NCBI RefSeq assembly: GCF_018070465.1
Contig: NZ_JAGPXT010000010.1
Location: 124,001 to 188,000, forward strand
Source: Micromonospora sp. C95
Lineage (GTDB): Bacteria; Actinomycetota; Actinomycetes; Mycobacteriales; Micromonosporaceae
Reading direction: 5' to 3'
Length of the DNA: 64,000 nt
In this document: one piece after another, positions 9,401 through 16,322 of the stretch
How positions within the stretch are numbered: the stretch's first letter is position 1
How the letters are laid out: every line of letters begins with the position of its first letter
Made by a program: the position numbers and the translations under genes
The notes under the pieces: model-generated
The model's database searches: none
What the model was told of the DNA's origin: nothing
Seen by the model: the letters and a program-made list of their open reading frames with translations, nothing else

Positions 9401-9792
9401 AGCGGCAGGTCGTCGCGGTGCGCGTCGTCGTAGCCGGCGGCGATCAAACCGGCCACGTCGAAGAGCCGGCGGTCGACCCGTCCGTCGCGGACCAGCGGCA
9501 GGGCGTCCTGCGGCAGCACCCAGAAGTGGTCGCCCTGCCGCTGGGTGAGAAAGCGGATGCCGTCGCGGCCATCGGCCGGGCGTACGCTCGCCCCGGTCGC
9601 GGTGACCGTGACCTGGTCACCGGTGACCAGGGTGACGGTGGCTGAGGTGCGGGCGTTGTCGGGTCGGCCGGTCGGGACGGGGGTCGGTGAGGCCGCTGTC
9701 GGCGCCGCCGGTGCGGCCGTGGCCGCCGCCGGTACGCCGAGCACCAGACCCAGCACGAGTCCGGTGGCGGTCAGTTTGCTTCTTCGTCGCAA
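6463..9792 (-). CDS. Secreted S8 family subtilisin-like serine protease, 1109 aa
   Basis: This is a large exported endopeptidase. It starts at TTG 9792 behind a strong AGAGGAGGATTCAG Shine-Dalgarno. The signal peptide is MRRRSKLTATGLVLGLVLGV with an AAATAAPAA cleavage region. After a propeptide region (about 45-205) the catalytic domain shows Asp231 (VLDTGVD), His263 (GHGTHVA), oxyanion Asn359 (SAGNAG) and Ser438 (LSGTSMSAPHVAG). The remaining 600-plus residues are beta-rich, with an Ig/Fn3-like segment near the C-terminus (VEVSYDGGKRWQRAKL). No sorting signal is visible. Two palindromes upstream suggest specific repression. Confidence 0.93.
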   Translation of the reverse strand: MRRRSKLTATGLVLGLVLGVPAAATAAPAAPTAASPTPVPTGRPDNARTSATVTLVTGDQVTVTATGASVRPADGRDGIRFLTQRQGDHFWVLPQDALPLVRDGRVDRRLFDVAGLIAAGYDDAHRDDLPLLMTYGSTARRTGAPDGVTVTRDLAAIGGVAATADKQRASQLWATVAGNGGARFDAAGGVERIWLDGRRQLTLEHSVPQIGAPAAHQAGFTGQGVRVAVLDTGVDAAHPDLTGRVAESRNFTEETNAGDIVGHGTHVASIIAGSGAASEGRNRGVAPDATLLSGKVCEEFGCTESAILAGMQWAATEVEADVVNLSLGGADTPEVDPLEEAVNTLTEQTGALFVISAGNAGRAGTVGSPASADAALAVGAVDRDDQLAYFSSQGPRVGDDALKPDITAPGVDIVAARGQGTQLGEPVGDQYVSLSGTSMSAPHVAGAAALLAQQHTDATAQLLKATLMASARPHPELTAYQQGAGRVDVARAIDQSVVSEPASVSFGRTLWPHDDDEPIQREVTWRNTGTAPLTLDLGIEATGPDGETAPAGVFTLGTEQVEVPAGGTASATVTVDTSLDSPDGHYTGRVVARSGDLVAVTPVAVHKEVESYTLTLSHLSREGTVPDDYATFLLGLDEFVDILAYDPDGTAEVRVPKGRYGLASFLLDADSESLTLMSRPELMVRSDAEIVVDARTAGPVRMTVPDRSATPALVAVDATFLLDDGSAGFGAVADDFGGLFSGQVGGRTAADHFFATFSSQFADLEAASSPYLYALAEMVPGRMPAGLTRNYRSSDLATVKQTFRDGYPGTLAERMSFAVFEPDLGGWALALPAAVPGQRVEYYSTRDVRWSTELFFGTRSDDSPWLESVAALYSDPTAYRGGRTYRDVWNGAPHGPSFPVPRWPDEGLTRQGDLISLSVPLHGDTAGHVGGSLTDASRVALYRNGKLVGETSDYGWGQFEVPAGLARYRLETSAKRSVSDLSTEVAVTWTFRSRHVRGDDPVRLPASAIRFAPRLDERNAAPAGRAYVIPVAVQRQPGVPAAKTASLTVEVSYDGGKRWQRAKLRKAGNGWQATVQHPRGAGHVSLRATARDTDGNTVTQRIIQAYRLR

Positions 9793-9818
9793 CTGAATCC
9801 TCCTCTGGAGCGTCTATA

Positions 9819-9837
9819 TCGATGTACGACACATCGA
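9819..9837. promoter_or_regulatory. 19-bp palindrome upstream of the subtilisin gene (proximal)
   Basis: TCGATGT-ACGAC-ACATCGA has perfect 7-bp arms around a 5-bp centre. It lies 27 bp upstream of the protease start codon and partly overlaps TATATCGAT, so it sits where a repressor would block the promoter or early transcript. Confidence 0.5.
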
Positions 9838-9849
9838 CTCTCATCAGAG

Positions 9850-9868
9850 TTGCATACTGAGTATGCAA
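9850..9868. promoter_or_regulatory. 19-bp perfect palindrome upstream of the subtilisin gene (distal)
   Basis: TTGCATACT-G-AGTATGCAA is a perfect 9-1-9 palindrome, 12 bp from the first palindrome, in an AT-rich pocket between the protease gene and the divergent acetyltransferase gene. Its form resembles operators of small winged-helix repressors such as PadR-type proteins, but no regulator gene is adjacent. It could control one or both genes. Confidence 0.6.
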
Positions 9869-9932
9869 AAGGGAGTCAAGAATTCGACGAAGTCGAGTCC
9901 TCGCCGCGGCGGTGCCAGGCATGATCGGACGG

Positions 9933-10490
9933 ATGACGTCCATGAAGGAACGCATGCTCGCCGGCGAGCCCTACCTCGCCGACGACCCGGAACTGATCGC
10001 CGATCACGTCCGTGCCCTGCGCCTGATGGATCGGATCAACGGTGGGGGCGTCGACGACCAGGAGGCACGTCGGACGGCGCTGCACGAACTGCTCGGCGAG
10101 ATCGGCGAGGAGACCGGCATCCGGCCTCCGTTCTACTGCGACTACGGCTACCACATCCGGATCGGGCCGCGCAGTTTCGTCAACTACCACGCGGTCTTCC
10201 TCGACGTCGCACCGATCACCATCGGCGCCGACGTGCAGATCGGCCCGAACGTGCAACTGCTCACCCCCACCCATCCGGTGGAGCCGGCACCGCGCCGGGC
10301 GAAGTGGGAGGCGGCCCGACCCATCACCATCGGTGACAACGCCTGGCTCGGCGGTGGAGCGATAGTCCTCGCCGGAGTGACCGTCGGTGAGAACACCGTC
10401 GTCGGCGCGGGTGCCGTGGTAACCCGGGACCTGCCCGCAAACGTCGTCGCGGTCGGTAACCCGGCTCGGCCGGTACGCCAGCTCGACTGA
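9933..10490 (+). CDS. Maltose/galactoside O-acetyltransferase family (hexapeptide repeat)
   Basis: This cytosolic acetyl-CoA-dependent sugar O-acetyltransferase of the LacA/Maa type has 185 aa from ATG 9933 (MTSMKERMLAGEPYLADDPELI). In-frame GTG 9912 and ATG 9921 and 9942 are alternatives, and no start has a clear RBS. The N-terminal mac domain carries the MLAGEPY motif. The left-handed beta-helix spans about residues 65-170 (IGADVQIGPNVQLLTPTHP, with the catalytic His in THP; ITIGDNAWLGGGAIVLAGV). The substrate cannot be deduced. It is divergent from the subtilisin gene, with the two palindromes between them. Confidence 0.88.
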   Translation: MTSMKERMLAGEPYLADDPELIADHVRALRLMDRINGGGVDDQEARRTALHELLGEIGEETGIRPPFYCDYGYHIRIGPRSFVNYHAVFLDVAPITIGADVQIGPNVQLLTPTHPVEPAPRRAKWEAARPITIGDNAWLGGGAIVLAGVTVGENTVVGAGAVVTRDLPANVVAVGNPARPVRQLD

Positions 10491-10564
10491 CCCCCAATCA
10501 GCCTTCTAGCTGCGCAAACATCTCCACGGCGAGTGGCAACCAGCGCACCACATCGGGCACTGTA

Positions 10565-10582
10565 GGTGACAGGAATGTCACC
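10565..10582. promoter_or_regulatory. Small palindrome overlapping a ribosome-binding region
   Basis: GGTGACA-GGAA-TGTCACC has 7-bp perfect arms and lies directly before the GGGAGG Shine-Dalgarno of the 875-aa membrane protein. As RNA it would form a short hairpin 5' of the RBS. It could be an operator or a translation-affecting hairpin. The evidence is structure only. Confidence 0.35.
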
Positions 10583-10593
10583 GGGAGGCCCTC

Positions 10594-13221
10594 ATGGGAG
10601 GTCGGATCCTCGAACTTCGCGTACACGGAGTGTCCAACACCCCGCCCGCCGAGACCCTGGGTCTGACCGGTGAACCCGGGGGCGAGCCGCCCCAGCCACG
10701 GCTCGTCGCCGGCGGCCCGGTCACCGGCTTCTACCGCTTGCCGACCGCCGCGCCGCTCGACCCGATCGTCGTCGAGGCGTACAGCTGGGGGCAGTTGACC
10801 TCCGGCGCGCGGACCGCCCGTGACGTGGAGCGGGCCCTGTGGACGCTGCTGCTGCCCTTCACCCTGGCCAATGTGGCGTTGCATGCCCGGCCGGGGATAC
10901 CGGCGGACCCCACCACCGAACGACTGGCCAGCCGCTCCGGCGTGACGGCCTGGCTGATCAGGCTCTTCTGCCTGAGCCTGACCGCCACCCCGGTGCTCGC
11001 GATGACCGGCGTCGGCGTCGATCTCATCGGCTGGCAGTGCGTGGACGAGGTCTGCCTGAGCCGGGTTCCCGGCCCGTGGGAGTTCCTCGCCGGCGCCTGG
11101 TGGCAGCAGGGCGGCCGGGCCCTGGCCGTCGGCCTGACCGTGCCACTCGCCATGATCGGAGTCCTCGGCCTGGTCACCTGGCGCACCTACCAGTACGAGG
11201 CGGTGATGCCGGCCGACCCCACCACGAATCCCGTGGGACGCCGTACCCCGCCGCCGGCCGACGCCGACGTGCCGGTCGGTCAGCCGACACCGGAGCCACC
11301 GCCCCTACCCGAACCACCCCCCGGAACCCCGACCAACCCTCTTCAGGATCCGACGTTCTGGTGCGGCGAGGGACAACTACGCCGAACCGCCGTGCTGCAC
11401 CTGTGCACCGGCACCGTGGTGGCGGCGGCGGTCCCGCTCGGCACGGTCACGGTGCTCGACCCGCCGCAGGGTGCTCGGGCGGTGGTCACCTGGGCAGCCG
11501 CGGCCGCCTTCACCGCCGTCCTGACAGTCACGCTGGTGGCCATCGGCCGACCCTTCCTGACCCAGCGCGAGGGTGCCAGCCCGCTCGGCCGATGGAGCAT
11601 CGCGGTCATCATCCTCACCGGACTCGGCGTGGCCGGCACCTTCGCGGTGCTGCTGCTAACCGACGCCGCCACGGGCAGCGCACTTGCCGAACTACGTCCA
11701 CCCGCCGGCTGCGACCAGGACCCCACCCAGCCCGGATGCCGGACCGATCGATCGCTGCCCGGCTTCGACCGGGTCGTCGCCTGGCTGGGCACCGGTCAGC
11801 TGCTACTGCTCATCGCGATCGGCGCGACCGCCCGCTCCGGCCGACGCGGCGGAGCCACGCCGGCCGCCGCCGCGCTGCTGATCGCCCTCGGCGCCGCCTG
11901 GTGCCACGGCTGGCTACCCGCCGCACCACCGAGTCCGGTGGCGCTATGGCAGTTCGCCCTGCCACTGCTCGCCCTCGCCGGGATCGGCCTGCTGCTACCC
12001 CGGACCCGCCCAACCACTGTCAAACAACCGCTCGAACCGCACACCGACCTGGCCTGGCGTGGTCAGGCACCCGCCGTCATCGCCGGCTTCGGCTGGCTGC
12101 TCTGCCTCGCGTACAGCAACGGGGTGCTCTACTGGTTCACCAACCGGCTCAACGGCGGGGACACGCCCGGCGGCCGGTCCCTGGTGTTCCTGCCGACCCC
12201 GGTGACCTGGGCCGGCCTGACCTTCGCCGCCACATTGCTGATGCTCGCCCTGGTCGCCATCCGCGCCGCGGTGCTCTTTCACCAGCTACGCCGCCGGGAG
12301 TACGCCCAACTGAGCGCCCGTGGCGGCCGACTGTCCGCGCACGACCTGCGGCGCGCCCGGGACGTCAGCACCCACCAGGCGCTGCACCGCCTGGTCGGCG
12401 AACACGCGCTGCGGCTGACCGGCTGGTACGCCGCTGCGATGGCCGTCCTCGCCGTGCTGGGTTGCGCGGCAGTTCTCGCCCGCCCCCTCCCCCTCAACGG
12501 GACGGACGGACCGACCGTCGTGATCAAGGCGGTCGCGAACGTCGGCGACGCACTGCTCGGCTGGCTGCCGGTGGCGGTGGCCGCCGTCGGCCTGCTCGTC
12601 TACCGCAAGAACACCATCCGCCGCTCCGTCGGCGTGGTCTGGGACGTGGGAACCTTCTGGCCGCGCGCCGCCCACCCCCTGGCACCACCGAGCTACGCCG
12701 AACGGGCGGTGCCCGAACTGCTCACCCGCACCGCCGGTCTGATCGCACTGGCCGAGCACGATCCGCGCCGGGTGGACGGGATCATCCTCTCGGGGCACAG
12801 CCAGGGCACGGTGATCTGCACCGCCGTCATCCTCCAGATGCCGAACCGTTGGCGGCGCCGGATCTGGTTCTTCTCCTACGGCTGCCAGCTGACCCGCCTC
12901 TACGGCCGGATCTTCCCCGCCTACTTCGGACCCGATCGCCTACCCGTACTGGCCGAGGTACTGACCCGCCCCGGCGGCGGCACCCGGTGGACGAACTTCT
13001 GGCGGGACACCGATCCGCTCGGTTGGTCGGTCACCGCGGGGGAACGGGACATCGCGGTGACCGACCCGGAAGCGCTGCATCCGAGCGACGGCGAGGTTGC
13101 CGATCCACCGATCCGCAGCCACAGCGGCTATCCGGAGGCCGCCGAGTTCCAACGGGAGAGATCCCGGGTGGCGTGGCTGCTGCGGCGGGCGGTCCCGTCA
13201 CCCCGCCGGGGGCTCGGCTAG
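10594..13221 (+). CDS. Multi-pass membrane protein with split alpha/beta-hydrolase (lipase-like) motifs
   Basis: The 875-aa product follows GGGAGGCCCTC. The N-terminus LELRVHGVSNTPPAE (His11-Gly12) looks like the first strand and oxyanion HG of a lipase fold. About 12-13 hydrophobic segments then fill residues 80-670, interrupted by a Pro-rich loop (about 208-255). The C-terminal 200 residues hold ILSGHSQGT (nucleophile Ser736), FWRDTDPLGW (Asp805 or Asp807) and RSHSGYP (His843), in the right order for a Ser-Asp-His triad. I infer a membrane-embedded serine hydrolase whose fold is interrupted by the transmembrane block. The substrate is unknown. Its 3' end overlaps the convergent kinase gene by 24 bp. 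Confidence 0.75.
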   Translation: MGGRILELRVHGVSNTPPAETLGLTGEPGGEPPQPRLVAGGPVTGFYRLPTAAPLDPIVVEAYSWGQLTSGARTARDVERALWTLLLPFTLANVALHARPGIPADPTTERLASRSGVTAWLIRLFCLSLTATPVLAMTGVGVDLIGWQCVDEVCLSRVPGPWEFLAGAWWQQGGRALAVGLTVPLAMIGVLGLVTWRTYQYEAVMPADPTTNPVGRRTPPPADADVPVGQPTPEPPPLPEPPPGTPTNPLQDPTFWCGEGQLRRTAVLHLCTGTVVAAAVPLGTVTVLDPPQGARAVVTWAAAAAFTAVLTVTLVAIGRPFLTQREGASPLGRWSIAVIILTGLGVAGTFAVLLLTDAATGSALAELRPPAGCDQDPTQPGCRTDRSLPGFDRVVAWLGTGQLLLLIAIGATARSGRRGGATPAAAALLIALGAAWCHGWLPAAPPSPVALWQFALPLLALAGIGLLLPRTRPTTVKQPLEPHTDLAWRGQAPAVIAGFGWLLCLAYSNGVLYWFTNRLNGGDTPGGRSLVFLPTPVTWAGLTFAATLLMLALVAIRAAVLFHQLRRREYAQLSARGGRLSAHDLRRARDVSTHQALHRLVGEHALRLTGWYAAAMAVLAVLGCAAVLARPLPLNGTDGPTVVIKAVANVGDALLGWLPVAVAAVGLLVYRKNTIRRSVGVVWDVGTFWPRAAHPLAPPSYAERAVPELLTRTAGLIALAEHDPRRVDGIILSGHSQGTVICTAVILQMPNRWRRRIWFFSYGCQLTRLYGRIFPAYFGPDRLPVLAEVLTRPGGGTRWTNFWRDTDPLGWSVTAGERDIAVTDPEALHPSDGEVADPPIRSHSGYPEAAEFQRERSRVAWLLRRAVPSPRRGLG

Positions 13222-13845
13222 GCGTACCACCAGATCGGCGCGGTCGGCGGTGCCGGCCACCAGTGCCGCGTTCGCCTCGTCGCTGCCCAGCGCCCAGGCC
13301 CGGGCATCCTGCTCCGACCTGCCGTGCGCCATGTGCCGGGCGATCAGCCGACGACGCCGCAGGTCGGCGTCGAGGTCCAGGAACCACGCCTCGTGCAGCA
13401 GGGCGCGGACCTCGTCCCAGGGCCAGTTCGGAATCAACAGATAGTTACCCTCGGTGACCACCAGCCGGACCTCCGGCGGCACCTCGACCGCACCGGCGAT
13501 CGGCTCCTCCAGATCCCGGCGGAACTGCGGCGCCCAGACCGACGTCGGCTCCTTGCGGCGCAGCCGACGCAGCAGCGAGACGTAACCGTTGGCGTCGAAG
13601 GTGTCGACCGAGCCCTTCCGCAGCTCCCGGCCGAGCCGACGCAACTCGCTCTGGGCGAGGTGGAAGCCGTCCATCGGCACCAGCCGGGCGGCCGGGCCGA
13701 CCGCCTCGACCACCTGCTCGGCCAGCGTGGACTTGCCGGCCCCGGGTGCGCCGGTGATGCCGAGCAGTTGCCGCGGCCCGGCATCGGCCAGCCCTCGGGC
13801 CCGCTCCAGCAGCGCCTCGACCGACAGCACCTGTGCGACGGTCAT
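13198..13845 (-). CDS. Nucleoside/nucleotide kinase family P-loop protein
   Basis: The 215-aa cytosolic kinase of the PRK/uridine-kinase/pantothenate-kinase-like superfamily has Walker A GAPGAGKST (about residues 32-40), PMDGFHLAQSELRRLG (typical of this group) and VVTEGNYLL, followed by a lid region rich in Arg (DADLRRRRLIARHMAHGRS). Such proteins are often annotated as nucleoside kinases or fructose-transport-associated kinases. The acceptor substrate cannot be fixed from sequence. The start ATG overlaps the stop of the SIMPL gene (TGATG), indicating translational coupling. Confidence 0.85.
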   Translation of the reverse strand: MTVAQVLSVEALLERARGLADAGPRQLLGITGAPGAGKSTLAEQVVEAVGPAARLVPMDGFHLAQSELRRLGRELRKGSVDTFDANGYVSLLRRLRRKEPTSVWAPQFRRDLEEPIAGAVEVPPEVRLVVTEGNYLLIPNWPWDEVRALLHEAWFLDLDADLRRRRLIARHMAHGRSEQDARAWALGSDEANAALVAGTADRADLVVRLAEPPAG

Positions 13846-14492
13846 CAGGACAGGACCGGCCGGCTGATCGTGAACCGGGCCCGGACGGCCGCGTGCACGC
13901 CCTGCGGCTGCGGGTCGAGTTCCAGCTCCGGCGGGCCACCGGACTCCACGCCGCCGGCGTCGAACGCCATCCGGGCCATCATCGGCTGGGCGGTGCCACC
14001 CTCGTCGGACAGCTCGACCAGGTCGGTCACCTGGGCACCGAGCGCCTCGGCGTACTCACGGGCCCGCTGCAACGCGTCGCTGATCGCGGTGTGCCGGGCC
14101 TGCCGGTACGCCGGGCTGTCCGGGCGCAGCGACCACCACGGGCCGGCCACCTCGACCTGGTCCTGGTCGGCCAGACGCAACATCAGCTCGCCCAGAGCGG
14201 TGAAGTCGGTGACCGTCACCGTGGTCACCACCGAACCGTGCCAGGCCACCACCCGCTCACCGGAGCGGCGGGTCTCGGGGCGCACCCGCAGCTCGCCGGT
14301 CTCGCGTCGGTCGATCGTCGGGCCGTACGAGTCGAGCAGCACCCGGATCGCCGCGGCCCGCTCGGCCAGCCGGGTCAACGTCGGCTCCCGCTCCCGGTCC
14401 CGGGCCAGCGCGGTCACGGTGAACCGGGCGAGTTCCGGCGCGACCTCACGGTACGCCTCGCCGCGTACGGTCACGACTGGTCCGTCCACCAT
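13845..14492 (-). CDS. SIMPL domain (DUF541) protein
   Basis: The 215-aa protein starts with ATG 14492. The SIMPL/DUF541 fold is recognisable from VTVRGEAYREVAPELARFTVTA at the start, the central helix pair with AISDALQRAREYAEALG, and the C-terminal beta strand VRARFTISRP. It lacks the signal peptide seen in secreted homologs, so it is probably cytosolic. The family's role is poorly defined; some members are linked to oxidative stress or interleukin-receptor kinase signalling. It is upstream of and coupled to the P-loop kinase. Confidence 0.85.
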   Translation of the reverse strand: MVDGPVVTVRGEAYREVAPELARFTVTALARDREREPTLTRLAERAAAIRVLLDSYGPTIDRRETGELRVRPETRRSGERVVAWHGSVVTTVTVTDFTALGELMLRLADQDQVEVAGPWWSLRPDSPAYRQARHTAISDALQRAREYAEALGAQVTDLVELSDEGGTAQPMMARMAFDAGGVESGGPPELELDPQPQGVHAAVRARFTISRPVLS

Positions 14493-14543
14493 GCCCTCAC
14501 CCTACTGGCGGGCTCTTCGCCGCGCCCACCGATGAGCCGGGCT

Positions 14544-15554
14544 TCAGACCTGCGGACGTTGAGCGACGTAGGAGACGGTGCCGGCACCGACCCGGCACCC
14601 GCTGAGGTGGCCACCGGCCGCCCCGACGCCGTACAGCCAGGCCACCTCGGCCGCCGCCGCGCCCACCGGGAACGACATGACCTGCTCGTCGTGCGGGCGA
14701 CCGGTCAACTCGGCGCGGGCGGCACCGGCCTCGGCGTACCGGGCGGTGAGGGCGTCGACGTCGTCGGAGCGCAGCGCGGCGGCCAACTCGTCGAGGAACG
14801 CGGTGACCTGGCTCAACGCGGCCAGCACCTGATCGCGGTTGCCGCGCAGCATGTTGCCGGTGCGATGGGCCGGGGTGCCGGCGACCCGGGTGCCGTCCCG
14901 GAAACTCCCGGCGGCCAGCGCCAGGACCGCGTCCCGCCAGGGCGACCGCTGCGCCGCACCGGCCAGCGCCCCGGCGAGCAGGTGCGGCACGTGCGAGGCG
15001 AGCGCCACCACGGCGTCGTGCCGGTCCGCGGCCATCGGCACCACCCGGGCGGCGAAGACGTCGGTGACCAGGGTGACGAGGCGGCGGAACGCGGCCAGCC
15101 CATCCGGTGCGGGGCAGAGCACCCAGGCGGCGCCGGTGAACAACTCCGGCAGCGCCGCCGCGAGCCCGGCCCGGTCGGTGCCCGCCATCGGGTGCCCGGG
15201 TACGAACCGACTGGTCAGCCCCTGTTCCGTGGCGAATGCCGCCAACTCGGCCTTGGTGCTGCCCACGTCGGTGAGCAGGCAGTCCTCGGTGGTGGCGGCG
15301 GCGACCTCGACCAGGGTCGCGGGGAGCGTGGGCAGCGGTCCGCCGAGGAACACCACGTCCCGTCCGGCGACGGCGTCGGCCAGCCGCTCCGCCATCGGTA
15401 TGCCGGCCCGCCGGGCCTGCCCGCGGGTGTGCTCGTCCGGATCCCAGCCGGTCACGTCGGCTCCGGCGGCGTGCAGTCGGAGGAGCACCGATCCACCGAT
15501 CAGGCCGGTGCCGACCACCGCCGCCCGCAGCCGTGCGTCAGCCCTGAGCACCAT
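14544..15554 (-). CDS. tyrA: Prephenate dehydrogenase
   Basis: This NAD(P)-dependent oxidative decarboxylation of prephenate to 4-hydroxyphenylpyruvate belongs to tyrosine biosynthesis. The 336-aa product from ATG 15554 (MVLRADARLRAAVVGTGLIGGS) has a Rossmann glycine motif GTGLIGG, LTDVGSTKAEL and the active-site segment PGHPMAGTDRAG, with the conserved catalytic His. The helical dimerisation domain follows (about 165-280), including SHVPHLLAGAL. The length suits a monofunctional enzyme without an ACT domain. It is convergent with nothing and stands 51 bp upstream of the SIMPL gene. Confidence 0.92.
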   Translation of the reverse strand: MVLRADARLRAAVVGTGLIGGSVLLRLHAAGADVTGWDPDEHTRGQARRAGIPMAERLADAVAGRDVVFLGGPLPTLPATLVEVAAATTEDCLLTDVGSTKAELAAFATEQGLTSRFVPGHPMAGTDRAGLAAALPELFTGAAWVLCPAPDGLAAFRRLVTLVTDVFAARVVPMAADRHDAVVALASHVPHLLAGALAGAAQRSPWRDAVLALAAGSFRDGTRVAGTPAHRTGNMLRGNRDQVLAALSQVTAFLDELAAALRSDDVDALTARYAEAGAARAELTGRPHDEQVMSFPVGAAAAEVAWLYGVGAAGGHLSGCRVGAGTVSYVAQRPQV

Positions 15555-15712
15555 CCGCGTACCTCGGCGTTCCGTGTCGTCACGGAGCCGGCCGGCCCCG
15601 CGGCGTGCCTGCCCGTCCCGCGCGGAACCGCCACGGCGTCCGCGGGCACGCCCTGCGTCCGCGCCGAGGATAACGCCGGCCGGGTCGACGGTCGGACCGC
15701 GCCGCCCGGCGG

Positions 15713-16048
15713 TCAGGCACGTACGGCGTATGCCTTGTCCCGGAAGCGACCGAACGCGCCGGTCGGATCCGCACCGTCGAAGTACTGCCACGGCCACTCG
15801 GTGACCTGGTCTCCGATGACGTCGAACTGCCCGCCGGCCGAGATCAGGTTCCCCGAGAAGGCGAACCCCGTGGCGAACAGGTTGTGCACCGCCGCCCGGC
15901 CGGGCCGCCGCGCGTACGACGGATGCCGCACGGACTGGTCGGCGGCGGCGTTCAGCTCGTCGATCACCTCGTCGGCGCCGATGTGGTCGGCGTCCTCACC
16001 GGGCGGAAGGTCCAGCCACATCTCCAGGTGCGCGTGTCTGCGCGGCAC
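15713..16048 (-). CDS. Hypothetical protein (111 aa), possibly a gene remnant
   Basis: The 111-codon frame (GTG start 16048; an internal ATG near 16021 begins MWLDLPPGEDADHIGADEVIDEL) has coding-like composition and no membrane segment. I do not recognise the family. Immediately upstream on the same strand a different frame is also coding-like (about 16090-16250, containing RPYDLADSDAFHVSVLAGV) with no stop until 15996. The current ORF may therefore be the 3' part of a longer gene broken by a frameshift, or sequencing may have dropped a base. Confidence 0.45.
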   Translation of the reverse strand: MPRRHAHLEMWLDLPPGEDADHIGADEVIDELNAAADQSVRHPSYARRPGRAAVHNLFATGFAFSGNLISAGGQFDVIGDQVTEWPWQYFDGADPTGAFGRFRDKAYAVRA

Positions 16049-16322
16049 GCGCCCCGCCCCGCGCCTCGCCGGCCCAGAACACCGCGTGCGCGCCCCGCAC
16101 CAGCAACGGCAGGGTGGACCGGGGTTCCGCGTCGACCCATTCGCCGATCCAGTCCTGCACGCCGCTCACGCCGGCCAGCACGGAGACGTGGAAGGCGTCG
16201 GAATCGGCAAGATCGTAAGGCCGGCCGAACCGGACCGGAAGGGGGTTGTCCGGCAAAGATCCACGTCGTACGGTCCCTGCGCCGCCCGCAGCCAGGCGGG
16301 CACGGAACGGGGAGGAACGGTC
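16049..16322. other. Intergenic region with possible coding remnant
   Basis: This 274-bp stretch lies between the 111-aa ORF and the M48 protease gene. On the minus strand about 60 residues of protein-like sequence (VRFGRPYDLADSDAFHVSV, then DWIGEWVDAEPRSTLPLL) can be read in a frame offset from the ORF below it. The plus-strand side ends in GGGGAGGAACGGTC, the RBS of the protease gene. There is no clear promoter. Confidence 0.4.

Noticed and set aside
10498..10884. Minus-strand frame ending in a natural-looking peptide (SPTVPDVVRWLPLAVEMFAQL)
   Set aside because: Most of it is antisense to the 875-aa membrane protein; only about 30 residues lie outside. It may be a decayed gene end, but support is too thin.
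13833..16322. Very long plus-strand frame continuous with the M48 protease
   Set aside because: The upstream part is antisense to SIMPL and tyrA; the protease has its own strong RBS and ATG at 16323.
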